Below are positions 32,836-42,458 of a DNA stretch of 64,000 nt, piece by piece. A program made the position numbers and the translations under genes. A model generated the notes under the pieces. The model did not search any database, was not told where the DNA came from, and was given only the letters and a program-made list of their open reading frames with translations. Within the stretch, counting starts at the first letter, position 1; the number at the start of each line of letters is the position of its first letter. Origin of the DNA: JABMPO01 sp964539785 (lineage in GTDB: Bacteria; Fidelibacterota; Marinisomatia; Marinisomatales; TCS56); assembly GCA_964539785.1 (NCBI GenBank), contig CAZIJQ010000001.1, positions 46,812-110,811 of the forward strand, in the 5' to 3' direction.

Positions 32836-35628
32836 TTGAAATCAGGTAAGAGCAATTTACTGCTCCTGATCGGAGCCCTTGTCAGTTGCTTTTCCTTTGT
32901 TTGGGCTGAAGCCCCCCTGATTGTCAGATATGAACTGGATCTGGTTTTTAAAACGGGAAATGGTGGACAGCTGCCCAAAGTCGAAGGTGTAAATCGAGTC
33001 TGGATAAAAAATAATTGGAACCAGTCGCTGGGAGAATTACATTTTCACAACTCGGCCAACGGCTTTAAAAATCAGGATTTATCAGGTGGACCCAAGACGG
33101 TAATTGGGAATGTCCGCAGTTCACAGCTCGAAAAAATAACATCCAGCGCTGGAATATCAATGAGGGTGGGACTTTTTCCAGCTTTGAACGCCGGTGAGGA
33201 AGTGGTATTGGAAATTCCGTTTACTACTGCGATAACGGCGCTTCCTGGATCCAATTTTGCCACGGTCGGTAACAAATCCGATACAGTGATCTATAATCTA
33301 CTGCAGTTTTACCCCGTACTGGAATTCTTCCATTCTGATGGGTGGCACCAGCAAGATCACTATATCACCGGAGAACCATACCATAATTTTGCCGAGTATA
33401 ATGTGAGTATTACACTGCCTCGGGATTATAAAATAGGAACATCTGCCCCATTAACCAATATTGATACATTAACATCAAAACTGATCAGACTAAGATATCA
33501 TAGCCCCCAGGCACGGGAATTTTCAGCTTTGATTTCAAAACAATTAATCCAGCGGACAGTTAATATTTCCGGACTGGCAGTTAATTTTTATTATACTTCG
33601 GGAGAATCGGCCAATGTTGAAAAGGCAATTGAATTAATTGGCGAACTAATAACATTCTATGAATCCGGTTTTGGACCAATTCCCAATAATCATTTGACAA
33701 TCGGGATGGGCTATGCCCTTGATGCCAGTGTAGTCGGACGCTCGAATTTCATTCTGTTTCAGGATGGCCATCAATCTGCCGCGAAACGGTTGCCGAGACT
33801 GGTTGCCCGCCAGTGGTTTGGTACTGTACTTAACCCCGATATATTGTATGAAAAAAGGTTAATAGAATCATTTGCAGAGTATGCGGCCTATTTATATCGA
33901 GAGTCAAAACCGCAATCAGAGCGCAAATCCTATTTTGAGTCAGTAAAAGCGGTGCTGGAAATGTGGCAAAACATTGACGACCTGCCCACAGAAGAAATCA
34001 TGCGCCGGTTATATAATTTATTTGGACGGACGATCGTTCCACCAATGTATGAGCCTCAGCGACAGACTAACTGGGAAAGTAGCGTTGAATCATATAACAG
34101 CTACGCCGCCGGCAGCCATGCCTTGCAGATGCTGGAAACAGCGGTAGGCGACAGTCTGATGGGTCGAATAATGCAAACGTATATCAGCGAAAACAGTTGG
34201 AAAAGTGTAAACACCGAAACCTTTATTGAAACGGTAAGCCGTCTTGCTGATAAGCAGATAGGGGACAATTTCAGGCTGGCCCTGACCACCAATTTGCGAC
34301 CGGATTACATGATTAAATCCGTTACGTCAAGTGGCCGGAAGGATCGTCGCTGGGATGTGGAAATTAGTACCAGGACCAGTGGAATGCTGATGTTGCCGGT
34401 GGACCTGGAAATAGTTACCACAAGTGACGACACTATCCATTTTAATAATTTACAATTAGGTGCCAGTGACAAAATCAATCTGACCACCGACAGTCCGGTA
34501 GCAAAGGTAATGCTTGACCCGGGCAAACGAACATTTGACGCTAATAGATTTAATAATCGCTGGCCCCGTACTTATCTTATGCAACCAATTTACGGTCTGC
34601 CAAGTTGGGAAGTTTATAAACTGTACTACCGTCCAGTCCTGCGCGAAGACTGGCGGCGAAATTGGCGCGCAGGAGTGCATTTGTCAGGGGGAATGGGGTT
34701 GAACTTGATGCCCCTGCTGCCGGCTTTCTATCAAAATGCTTTTGAATTGGTAGTCAACTTCAACCTGGAACAGTCTGCCCGGCAGGTGGGTTTGAAATTC
34801 ACCTACCGGACACCATTGAATTCAATTGATCACACATTCTGGGAAATGAAAACCAGTTGGGAATACCCGCGCAATGTACAGGCGTTGTCATTAAGTCGCT
34901 ATATTGGCAAGATTAAATACTTGATTGCCAATCGACAATCGGCCTATCAACGGCTGACGGGGCAGATCAAACGCACTGAATTTGCCACCTCAGATCCGGA
35001 TAATCGTTGGAATCAGGGAAAATTATTTTCCTTACAGGTGGATTTCATCAGATTTCGGTATAACCCCCACCAGCGGTCTAATATGCAATTCGCATTTATG
35101 ACAGGTCAGGCATTTCAAAAGAAAACCGGTGGTTTTGCTCGATTATCCGGTCTGGTTGATTTTGAAGGCCGGTTCCTGGACAAATTAATTGTCAGGACAC
35201 ATGGAGAATTCGGTTTAGTCTGGGATGAACGGACCAGCAATTATTTGCGTTATCGATTGCAACACCAATTGCGGGCTTGGCGTCCCCGCACAGAATTTGT
35301 ACCCCTTTACCGAGGTTTTACACCAGTCAAAGACGAATACTGGAATTCAGTGCTCGGGTCCGGATTTAGCGTTGGTATTATTACCGAATGGCCGGTATGG
35401 CCAATGGTCTATATTGATGGAGCCTTGGCGGAGCAATCCGGTGGCAATCCTGAGGAGCGTTGGTCCGCCATGACCGCCAATCCGATTTATGCTTCCGCGG
35501 GAATTGGAATCGAATCCCAGTCATTAGTTGAACTGGGATTATATCTGCCATTATGGATTTCTCATCCCATTGGCAGCGGTACTCGCTGGGGCTGGCGGTG
35601 GTTGGTTCAGTGGGGCTTTTATTTTTAA
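32836..35628 (+). CDS. Degenerate M1-peptidase-like protein with C-terminal barrel-like region
   Basis: The 930-residue protein starts at TTG directly after the previous stop and has a signal peptide (LLLLIGALVSCFSFVWA). Residues about 25-250 resemble the M1 N-terminal beta domain (YHNFAEYNVSITLPRDYKIG). At 321-329 the zinc motif HExxHQWFG is replaced by RLVARQWFG, while the downstream Glu344 (IESFAEY) is kept. The GAMEN exopeptidase motif is absent. Catalysis by the M1 mechanism is therefore very unlikely. Residues about 570-930 are strand-rich and aromatic, ending GFYF, like an outer-membrane barrel. I infer a surface protein using a dead peptidase fold for binding. Confidence 0.65.
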   Translation: MKSGKSNLLLLIGALVSCFSFVWAEAPLIVRYELDLVFKTGNGGQLPKVEGVNRVWIKNNWNQSLGELHFHNSANGFKNQDLSGGPKTVIGNVRSSQLEKITSSAGISMRVGLFPALNAGEEVVLEIPFTTAITALPGSNFATVGNKSDTVIYNLLQFYPVLEFFHSDGWHQQDHYITGEPYHNFAEYNVSITLPRDYKIGTSAPLTNIDTLTSKLIRLRYHSPQAREFSALISKQLIQRTVNISGLAVNFYYTSGESANVEKAIELIGELITFYESGFGPIPNNHLTIGMGYALDASVVGRSNFILFQDGHQSAAKRLPRLVARQWFGTVLNPDILYEKRLIESFAEYAAYLYRESKPQSERKSYFESVKAVLEMWQNIDDLPTEEIMRRLYNLFGRTIVPPMYEPQRQTNWESSVESYNSYAAGSHALQMLETAVGDSLMGRIMQTYISENSWKSVNTETFIETVSRLADKQIGDNFRLALTTNLRPDYMIKSVTSSGRKDRRWDVEISTRTSGMLMLPVDLEIVTTSDDTIHFNNLQLGASDKINLTTDSPVAKVMLDPGKRTFDANRFNNRWPRTYLMQPIYGLPSWEVYKLYYRPVLREDWRRNWRAGVHLSGGMGLNLMPLLPAFYQNAFELVVNFNLEQSARQVGLKFTYRTPLNSIDHTFWEMKTSWEYPRNVQALSLSRYIGKIKYLIANRQSAYQRLTGQIKRTEFATSDPDNRWNQGKLFSLQVDFIRFRYNPHQRSNMQFAFMTGQAFQKKTGGFARLSGLVDFEGRFLDKLIVRTHGEFGLVWDERTSNYLRYRLQHQLRAWRPRTEFVPLYRGFTPVKDEYWNSVLGSGFSVGIITEWPVWPMVYIDGALAEQSGGNPEERWSAMTANPIYASAGIGIESQSLVELGLYLPLWISHPIGSGTRWGWRWLVQWGFYF

Positions 35629-35717
35629 TTTGGAGCATAGTTACACCGGGCATTCTGAATATTTGACTGAATTAGTACCGGGACTGAGTAATATTTCGAA
35701 AAGCATACGGAGGTATA

Positions 35718-36473
35718 ATGGTTTCAAAGCTTGAACCGGCTCATCATGAAATGCGCTATCGGTACTTAGGGAAATCGGGTCTCAGGGTTAGCAAACTCAG
35801 TCTCGGTGGCTGGCTCACACTGGGCGGTACTGTTGATGAAAACAGGTCGGTCACGATTATTCAAAAGGCTTTTGATCTAGGTGTTAATCTGTTTGACATG
35901 GCCGATGTATATTCTGAAGGAATGGCCGAGGTTGTGTTGGGGAAAGCAGTCCGGGATTTACCACGGGAACAATTAGTAGTGGCAACTAAAGTTTTTGGTC
36001 GAATGCATCCCGGACCAATGGGCGCTGGATTATCAAAAAAACACATTATTGAAGCCTGCCATGCTTCTCTGCGGCGCCTGAAAATGGATTATATTGATCT
36101 ATATCAATTTCATTCGTTCAATGCGGATACCCCGTTGGAAGAAAGCTTGGAGGCGCTGGAAATATTAGTCCGACAAGGTAAAGTGTTGTACGCGGGCTGC
36201 TCGAATTTTAATGGGGAACAAGTCACAACGGCTATGGAGCTGGCAATTAACAATAATTTTCCGCGCTTCATTTCCAGCCAACCCTGTTATAACCTGCTCG
36301 AGCGTGACGTTGAAGAAACCCTTTTCCCGTCCTGTAAAAAGTTTGGTGTTGGTAATATAATTTATTCTCCACTGGCTCACGTGTACTCACCGGTAAGTAT
36401 ACTGTTGATGAGCCGGAACCTCCCGGCAGTCGATCTGTTACCAATGGTGGAAAATTTATGTCCCGCTATTTAA
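35718..36473 (+). pseudogene. Aldo/keto reductase, main part, broken by frameshift
   Basis: The gene has a strong ribosome site (GGAGGT) and starts MVSKLEPAHHEM. The residues match the voltage-gated K+ channel beta-like/YghZ branch: YLGKSGLRVSKLSLGGW, the catalytic region FDMADVYSEGMAE, the Lys in VVATKVFG, YIDLYQFHSF, and the cofactor-side SNFNGEQV. After IIYSPLAH (about 36380) the frame departs from the family. The sequence GCTCACGTGTACTC would read on correctly (VLTGKYTVDEPEPPGSR) with one more base. The last 30 residues here are therefore not native. The whole gene would span 35718-36691, about 325 residues. Confidence 0.8.
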
Positions 36474-36691
36474 CCTCCGATAATCTACAGCGGACTGACC
36501 ACCTTAATAAGCTGGCGCAGGAGCTGGGTTACAGTCTGGCCCAATTAGCGCTGGCCTGGATATTACGCCGTGCCGAAGTGGCATCGGTGATTTTGGGAGT
36601 TACGTCACTCGAGCAGCTTGAACATAATCTTATGGCCGGTGAAATCAAATTAATCACGGAAGAGATCGAGCGAATAGAGGATTGTCTATAA
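36458..36691 (+). pseudogene. Aldo/keto reductase, C-terminal part after the frameshift
   Basis: In the restored frame this reads MSRYLTSDNL, then ELGYSLAQLALAWILRR and the NADP-site ASVILGVTSLEQLEHNL, the usual end of the family. It overlaps the first piece by 16 bases and continues it after a one-base loss near 36380. It cannot act alone because it lacks the barrel and the catalytic Tyr/Lys. Confidence 0.8.
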
Positions 36692-36694
36692 TTC

Positions 36695-39082
36695 GTGGTT
36701 GAATCCAAGAAAAATCGTCCGGCTTTAGTCGAGTATTTAACAAATCACCCAATACTAGGACCGAATATTGCCCATGTTCGCCACATCAGCGGCAGGCCAG
36801 CGGAATATGTTGATTTCCCGGCCACTGTTGATTCGCGCTTAAAAGCGGCTTATGAGAAGCGTGGGATAAAGCAGTTGTATTCACATCAAGCCGCAACCTG
36901 GAATAATCTTCAAGCAGGTAAAAATGTTGTAGTGGTAACCCCCACCGCCAGCGGAAAAACCCTGTGTTACAACCTGCCGGTTCTGCAAACGATACTTAAA
37001 GATTCTTCAGCTAAAGCTCTGTACCTGTTTCCTACCAAAGCGCTCAGTCAGGACCAGGTTGCTGAATTACATGAAGTCGTTACCGAGGTTGGCACTGCGG
37101 TCAGAGTGTTTACTTTTGATGGCGATACCCCCCAGGATGCCCGCCAGAAAATCCGCAAGCAGGGACATATCGTTGTTACCAATCCTGATATGCTGCACCA
37201 GGGGATTTTACCTCATCACACCAAATGGGTTCAGTTATTTCAAAACCTGAAATATATTGTCATCGATGAGATTCACACCTATCGAGGCGTGTTTGGTAGT
37301 CATGTTAATAATGTTCTGCGGCGGCTGAAACGGGTCTGCGAGTTTTATGGTGCCAATCCTCAATTTATCTGCTGCAGCGCCACAATCGGAAATCCCCGCA
37401 AGCACGCCGAAGCCTTGACAGAATTACCCATGGCATTGGTGGATAAAAACGGGGCGCCAGCCAGCGATAAACATTTCATTTTTTATAATCCACCCGTAGT
37501 GAATAAAGAGCTTGGTATCCGCGCCAGCTACATCAAGCAGACAAAAGCGCTGGCGGGTGAATTGCTCAGCCAGGATATTTCCACTATCGTGTTTGCCTTG
37601 AGTCGCTTAAACGTTGAGATATTAACCAAATATCTTCGGGATCAGTTTTCCAGTGATCGCGACCAACTGGCATTGCCGAACATGATTGCCGGTTACCGTG
37701 GTGGCTATCTGCCCAATCGCCGCCGGGAAATCGAGCGTGGTTTACGTGAAGGCTCAATTAGGGGCGTCGTTACCACAAACGCCCTGGAATTGGGTATTGA
37801 TATCGGCAGCCTGGAGGCTGCTATCCTGGCCGGTTACCCGGGCACGATTGCCTCAACCTGGCAGCAGGCGGGACGGGCGGGTCGCCGCGATACGGATTCC
37901 GTGATCATTCTGGTTGGCCGCTCAGCCCCGGTTGATCAATTTTTAATCAATCATAATGAGTATTTTTTCGGTCGTAGTCCAGAACAGGCCCGCATCAATC
38001 CCGATAATCTGACTATTCTGGTCGATCACATAAAATGTGCAGCGTTTGAGTTACCATTCCGGCAAAACGAAAGCTTGGGTACTGTTCCACCCGCTGACAC
38101 TGCCCAGGTACTCGAGTATTTAAAGGATGGTGGGATTGTCCATTTTGATGGTCAGCAATGGCACTGGGCCAGCGATGTTTACCCGGCCGTGAATGTCTCT
38201 TTACGCCGGATTGAAAAAGGCAATTTTGTCGTGGTCGCCAAGGGCCAGGAAAACAAAATTATTGCCGAAGTCGACTATGGCAACGCCGCCATGACAATAT
38301 TTCCCGATGCGATTTACATGGTGGGCGGCGAGCAGTTTATCGTTGACGAGTTGGATTGGGACGGACGGAAAGCCATCGTTCGGGATACCGATTCCGATTA
38401 TTATACCGATGCCATTGATTACACCAACGTGAAGATTCTTGATGAATTTGAAAATCGTCGGGTTGGCAGAATTGATATCACCCTGGGTGAAGTTCAGGTA
38501 ATGACCCGGGCGGTGGGCTTTAAAAAAATCAAATTTTACACGATGGAAAATGTCGGGTTCGGAGATATCAATCTGCCCGATCTGGAAATGCACACCACTG
38601 CCTACTGGTTTACGATTCCCCAACGTATTTTGGATGATTTGCCTTATCAGCCTGCAGATTGCATCGATGGAATACTCGGTATGGCAAACGCTTTGCACGC
38701 CATAGCCGCCCTGAATTTGATGTGCACAGTAATCGATATTCAGCGCAGCGTGGGTGATAAATCCGCCGAATGGTATGTACGCAATGTTTACGGTCAACGG
38801 GGTGTGTATTCATCTGCCGAAGGGAAACTAGGCGACCGCCGGGTTGATTTGACAGAGGCTAATTTTCAACCGACAATTTTTGTTTACGATAATTACCAGG
38901 GTGGGGTGGGTTTCAGTCAACATTTATTCGATATTCACGAAACACTGATCGAGCAAACCCGGAGTCTGATTAAATCCTGTAGTTGTGAAGGTGGTTGCCC
39001 TTCCTGTGTGGGACCGTCAATGGAGGTTGGAATGTCCAGCAAGCAAGTGGCGTTGGATATTTTGAATCTGCTGCTGCGTTAA
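36695..39082 (+). CDS. mrfA: MrfA/YprA-like DEAD/H-box helicase with DUF1998-type zinc end
   Basis: The 795-residue SF2 helicase has Walker A TPTASGKTL near residue 84, the DEIH box (VIDEIHTYRG), CSATIGN, the C-terminal helicase lobe with TNALELGIDIG and QQAGRAGRR, and a four-Cys cluster at the end (CSCEGGCPSC). In Bacillus subtilis MrfA, a 3'-5' helicase, works with the exonuclease MrfB in repair of mitomycin C damage. A MrfB-like gene lies at 47590-48864 in this window. It starts at GTG, 3 bases after the broken reductase. The family call is secure; the exact repair role is inferred. Confidence 0.88.
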   Translation: MVESKKNRPALVEYLTNHPILGPNIAHVRHISGRPAEYVDFPATVDSRLKAAYEKRGIKQLYSHQAATWNNLQAGKNVVVVTPTASGKTLCYNLPVLQTILKDSSAKALYLFPTKALSQDQVAELHEVVTEVGTAVRVFTFDGDTPQDARQKIRKQGHIVVTNPDMLHQGILPHHTKWVQLFQNLKYIVIDEIHTYRGVFGSHVNNVLRRLKRVCEFYGANPQFICCSATIGNPRKHAEALTELPMALVDKNGAPASDKHFIFYNPPVVNKELGIRASYIKQTKALAGELLSQDISTIVFALSRLNVEILTKYLRDQFSSDRDQLALPNMIAGYRGGYLPNRRREIERGLREGSIRGVVTTNALELGIDIGSLEAAILAGYPGTIASTWQQAGRAGRRDTDSVIILVGRSAPVDQFLINHNEYFFGRSPEQARINPDNLTILVDHIKCAAFELPFRQNESLGTVPPADTAQVLEYLKDGGIVHFDGQQWHWASDVYPAVNVSLRRIEKGNFVVVAKGQENKIIAEVDYGNAAMTIFPDAIYMVGGEQFIVDELDWDGRKAIVRDTDSDYYTDAIDYTNVKILDEFENRRVGRIDITLGEVQVMTRAVGFKKIKFYTMENVGFGDINLPDLEMHTTAYWFTIPQRILDDLPYQPADCIDGILGMANALHAIAALNLMCTVIDIQRSVGDKSAEWYVRNVYGQRGVYSSAEGKLGDRRVDLTEANFQPTIFVYDNYQGGVGFSQHLFDIHETLIEQTRSLIKSCSCEGGCPSCVGPSMEVGMSSKQVALDILNLLLR

Positions 39083-39154
39083 TATATTAATAAAATCAAC
39101 AACAAATCTTAAAATATTTATTTTATAATGATGTTATTCTTTATATATTAAATC

Positions 39155-39610
39155 ATGATAGATAATAAAGATCACGAGATCATGACACTTCTGCAGGAAA
39201 ATTCACGGGCTACTGCCAGTGAAATTGCTACAGTAGTTGGGCTATCGATTCCGGCCATAGCCGAAAGAATCAAAAAACTTAGCGAGGCGCAATATATCCG
39301 GCAGTTTACGGCTGTCCTTGATCACAAAGCCCTGGGTTTTGATCTCACAGCCTATATTACAGTTGTCAGCGCTTCTTCAGATCATTATGATGAGGTAATT
39401 CAGTGTGCAAAAGATTCACCCGCTGTGCTTGAATGTCATTCGGTGACCGGTGGTGGGTCACACCTGCTAAAAATCAGAGTGAGAAATTCAACCGAATTGG
39501 AAGTTTTGTTACACGACATTCAGTTATGGCCCGGTGTGGCGCGAACCCAAACAATGGTGGTACTATCGACCTACAAAGAAGGTTTAAAGCTCGAATTACA
39601 GACAGAATAA
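39155..39610 (+). CDS. Lrp/AsnC-family transcriptional regulator
   Basis: The 151-residue protein has the usual N-terminal HTH (IMTLLQENSRATASEIATVV, then GLSIPAIAERIKKLSEAQYI) and a C-terminal RAM/AsnC ligand domain (ITVVSASSDHYDEVIQCAKD, VLECHSVTGGGSHLLKIRV). Such proteins form octamers that bind amino acids and control amino-acid metabolism. It lies 95 bases upstream of glnA on the same strand, which suggests nitrogen or amino-acid control. The upstream region is very AT-rich. Confidence 0.92.
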   Translation: MIDNKDHEIMTLLQENSRATASEIATVVGLSIPAIAERIKKLSEAQYIRQFTAVLDHKALGFDLTAYITVVSASSDHYDEVIQCAKDSPAVLECHSVTGGGSHLLKIRVRNSTELEVLLHDIQLWPGVARTQTMVVLSTYKEGLKLELQTE

Positions 39611-39705
39611 TCTGATTATTTAAATTGACCGTTGTTAATTCAGAGATGTTGAATGGCGGTTAAAATCCCCAAAAAATTACTCACCTTCCACAAAAAGGAT
39701 TTATT

Positions 39706-41034
39706 ATGGATAAAAAACGGATACTTGATATTGTAGAAAAGGAACAGGTTAAATTTGTTGACATGCAGTTTTCGGATCTGCTTGGTATGGTAAAAGCGCT
39801 GACAATACCGGTGTCAAAATTGAGCGAAGCTCTGGAAAATAATGTCTGGTTCGATGGTTCTTCCATTGATGGTTTTACTCGTATTTTTGAAAGTGATATG
39901 TATTTGAAGCCGGATCTGAACACCTTTGCTGTTATTCCCTGGACAAAAGGAACTGAAAATGTGACCTGCCGCCTGATTTGCGATGTTTACATGCCTGACG
40001 GATCAATGTACGCCGGTTCACCGCGAACAATATTGAAGCGTCAGTTGGAAGAGGCCAATAAGCTTGGTTATGAGTTTAACGTTGGGCCGGAATTGGAATT
40101 TTTTCTGTTTAAAAAAGATAATGGTGCAATCAATCCGTTACCCCATGATCGGGGCGGCTATTTTGATCAGTCAACTGATTTGGCCACCGAAATCCGCCAG
40201 GAGATGACCACCGCCCTGCAGGGATTGGGAATTGATGTTGAGGCTCTGCACCATGAAGTGGCCGATGGTCAGCATGAAATCGATTTTCGCTATGGTGATG
40301 CCCTGACGGTTGCTGACAATGTCATTTCTTTCAAATATGCCATAAAAACAATTGCTCACAAGCATGACTTACATGCCACGTTTATGCCCAAGCCGATTGC
40401 CGGAATAAATGGCTCCGGTATGCACGTACATCAGAGTTTTTTCCGCAACGGGAAGAACCTGTTTTATAATACTAACGGGAAATACCATCTGTCTGATTTG
40501 GCCCGGCATTTTGTGGGCGGGCAATTGAAGCATGCTCGCGCCATCACCGCGGTTCTTAATCCTATTGTAAATTCATACAAAAGGTTGGTTCCAGGTTATG
40601 AAGCACCGGTTTACGTTTCCTGGGCTAATACTAATCGCTCGGCCCTGATCAGAATACCGCGCCACACGCCAGGCCGTGAAAATTCAACCCGCTGTGAATT
40701 ACGATCCGGCGATCCCACAGCCAATCCATATCTCGTATTTGCAGTAATGCTGGCCGCAGGGCTCGATGGTATAAAGAATGAAATTGAACCGCCGACGCCC
40801 ATGGAAGAAAACATTTTTGAACTGACCGAGGCAGATTTGCAATTGAAAGAAGTAACCACCCTGCCCGTAAGTCTGAGGGAAGCTCTCAATGATTTGAATG
40901 ACAATCCCATAATCTGTGCAGCTCTTGGCCAGACTGCCCTTGAGAGTTATACCTATGCAAAAATGAGAGAGTGGAAAGACTATTCAATCAGTGTAAGTCA
41001 GTGGGAACTGGAGCGTTATTTGGAAATATATTAA
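39706..41034 (+). CDS. glnA: Glutamine synthetase type I, short (GSI-alpha-like)
   Basis: GlnA makes glutamine from glutamate, ammonia and ATP as a dodecamer. The 442-residue protein has FVDMQFSDLLGM, the latch VWFDGSSIDGFTRI, metal ligands in VGPELEFFLF, EVADGQHEIDF and NGSGMHVHQS, the ATP site KRLVPGYEAPVYVSWA, and RIPRHTPGRENSTRCELRSGD. The length and the absence of the longer beta-type insert fit GSI-alpha. I saw no adenylylation-type tyrosine segment near the end, so control may be by feedback and by the adjacent Lrp-type gene. Confidence 0.96.
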   Translation: MDKKRILDIVEKEQVKFVDMQFSDLLGMVKALTIPVSKLSEALENNVWFDGSSIDGFTRIFESDMYLKPDLNTFAVIPWTKGTENVTCRLICDVYMPDGSMYAGSPRTILKRQLEEANKLGYEFNVGPELEFFLFKKDNGAINPLPHDRGGYFDQSTDLATEIRQEMTTALQGLGIDVEALHHEVADGQHEIDFRYGDALTVADNVISFKYAIKTIAHKHDLHATFMPKPIAGINGSGMHVHQSFFRNGKNLFYNTNGKYHLSDLARHFVGGQLKHARAITAVLNPIVNSYKRLVPGYEAPVYVSWANTNRSALIRIPRHTPGRENSTRCELRSGDPTANPYLVFAVMLAAGLDGIKNEIEPPTPMEENIFELTEADLQLKEVTTLPVSLREALNDLNDNPIICAALGQTALESYTYAKMREWKDYSISVSQWELERYLEIY

Positions 41035-41125
41035 TTCCTGGAGTTGATTTCAGCCTATCACGTGCGCTAACGCATAATTCGGCTTTCTCATTTTCTATGG
41101 CGGTGTAAAAATTGTAATTTACTTG

Positions 41126-42361
41126 ATGCGAATCAGACGCACTAAATTGAATTTGTGGGCGCTATTTATTATTGTAGGTTTGCTATTCTCGGTCGATCAG
41201 TTAAGGGCAGAAAACGATTATCCGATTATTCTGGTACATGGTTTTCTCGGCTGGGGCACCGATGAAATGAGCGGTTATAACTATTGGGGTGGTAAAAACG
41301 ATCTTGCTGCCCACCTCGATTCTCTGGGATATACTGTTTATGTTGCCACAGTGGGACCGGTTTCCTCTAATTGGGATCGGGCGGTGGAATTATATTATTG
41401 CATTAAAGGGGGGCAGGTAGATTATGGAAAATCACATGCCGATCGCTATGGAATCGATCAGAAACCGGCTGGGAAAACCTATCCCGGCCTTTATCCGGAA
41501 TGGGATGCGGAACATCCGGTTCATCTGATTGGTCACAGTATGGGCGGCCAGACCGCCCGGATGTTGCAGTTTTTATTAGTCAACGATTTTTATCTCGATA
41601 CGGGCTACTCAGTTCCGGAAGAAAGCTTTTTGTTGGGGCAGGACAGCAAGGGCTGGGTAAAATCAATTTCCACTTTTTCCAGTCCCCACAATGGGACTAC
41701 CCTGACGAATCTGATTTCCAAAAGCATGCCCTTCCTGCAGGACATCATCGCTGTTGCGGCGGTTACCGGCAATAATTTTTATGATTTTGATCTTCAGCAG
41801 TGGGATTTTGAGCGCAAGCAAGGTGAACGCTGGTTGGATTATTTTGAGCGAATGCGTTCGCACCCGGCCTGGGGAACCAAAAATATCAGTGCCTGGGATG
41901 TAAGCCTGGATGGCGCCCGCGACCTGAATACCGGGCTACTGGCTGATTCCGACGTCTATTATTTTTCTTACGCAACCAGCAGTACCAGATTGGATTCGTC
42001 ATCCGGCAAGCATGTTCCTGAACGTGGAATGGGGTTGACCTATTTTGCTAACGCCCGTTTAATGGGATCAATTCCGGCCTATTGGAGCGATGGCACAGCC
42101 ACCGATTCAACCTGGTTTGAAAATGATGGAATTGTTAATACAATCTCCATGATTGGGCCGACAACCGGGTTGAATGGACCGGATCCGGTGGCAATTTACC
42201 AACCGGATATTCCACTTATTCCCGGGCAGTGGTATTTCATGGGCAAGTTGAATTACGATCATAAACAAATTGTCGGTCACACTCTGCAAAAACGCCGCCC
42301 CTGGCAACTGGCTCGCGATATTTTTGCGAAACATTGTGAATTATTAAAATCGCTACCTTGA
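41126..42361 (+). CDS. Secreted triacylglycerol lipase (family I.5/I.6-like)
   Basis: The protein of about 411 residues has a basic start and signal peptide (LNLWALFIIVGLLFSVDQLRA). The lipase oxyanion region follows (PIILVHGFLGWG), with the nucleophile elbow IGHSMGGQTA near residue 137. Characteristic stretches of the Geobacillus/Staphylococcus family appear (WDRAVELYYCIKGGQVDYG, the zinc-site region SADRYG-like SHADRYG, NDGIVNTISM with the Asp region). The His region YDHKQIVGH lies near the end. Substrates would be extracellular lipid esters. An in-frame TTG at 41123 is an alternative start. Confidence 0.87.
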   Translation: MRIRRTKLNLWALFIIVGLLFSVDQLRAENDYPIILVHGFLGWGTDEMSGYNYWGGKNDLAAHLDSLGYTVYVATVGPVSSNWDRAVELYYCIKGGQVDYGKSHADRYGIDQKPAGKTYPGLYPEWDAEHPVHLIGHSMGGQTARMLQFLLVNDFYLDTGYSVPEESFLLGQDSKGWVKSISTFSSPHNGTTLTNLISKSMPFLQDIIAVAAVTGNNFYDFDLQQWDFERKQGERWLDYFERMRSHPAWGTKNISAWDVSLDGARDLNTGLLADSDVYYFSYATSSTRLDSSSGKHVPERGMGLTYFANARLMGSIPAYWSDGTATDSTWFENDGIVNTISMIGPTTGLNGPDPVAIYQPDIPLIPGQWYFMGKLNYDHKQIVGHTLQKRRPWQLARDIFAKHCELLKSLP

Positions 42362-42458
42362 TAAAATGACTGCTGCTTTATTGATAGGGAAAAAAGGAAA
42401 ATTTAAAGGATAGATTATAAAAAAGTTAAGACACTGGGCGTAATTAAAGGAAGTATTG

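Noticed and set aside
38201..38797. 198-residue minus-strand frame inside the mrfA-like gene
   Set aside because: It lies wholly antisense to conserved helicase sequence and matches no family; a shadow of codon use.
39124..39129. TATAAT before the Lrp-type gene
   Set aside because: The region is almost all A/T, so a TATAAT is expected by chance; no -35 element was found.
41070..41086. Short hairpin TGCG-CTAA-CGCA after glnA as a terminator
   Set aside because: Only a 4-bp stem and no T run directly after it.
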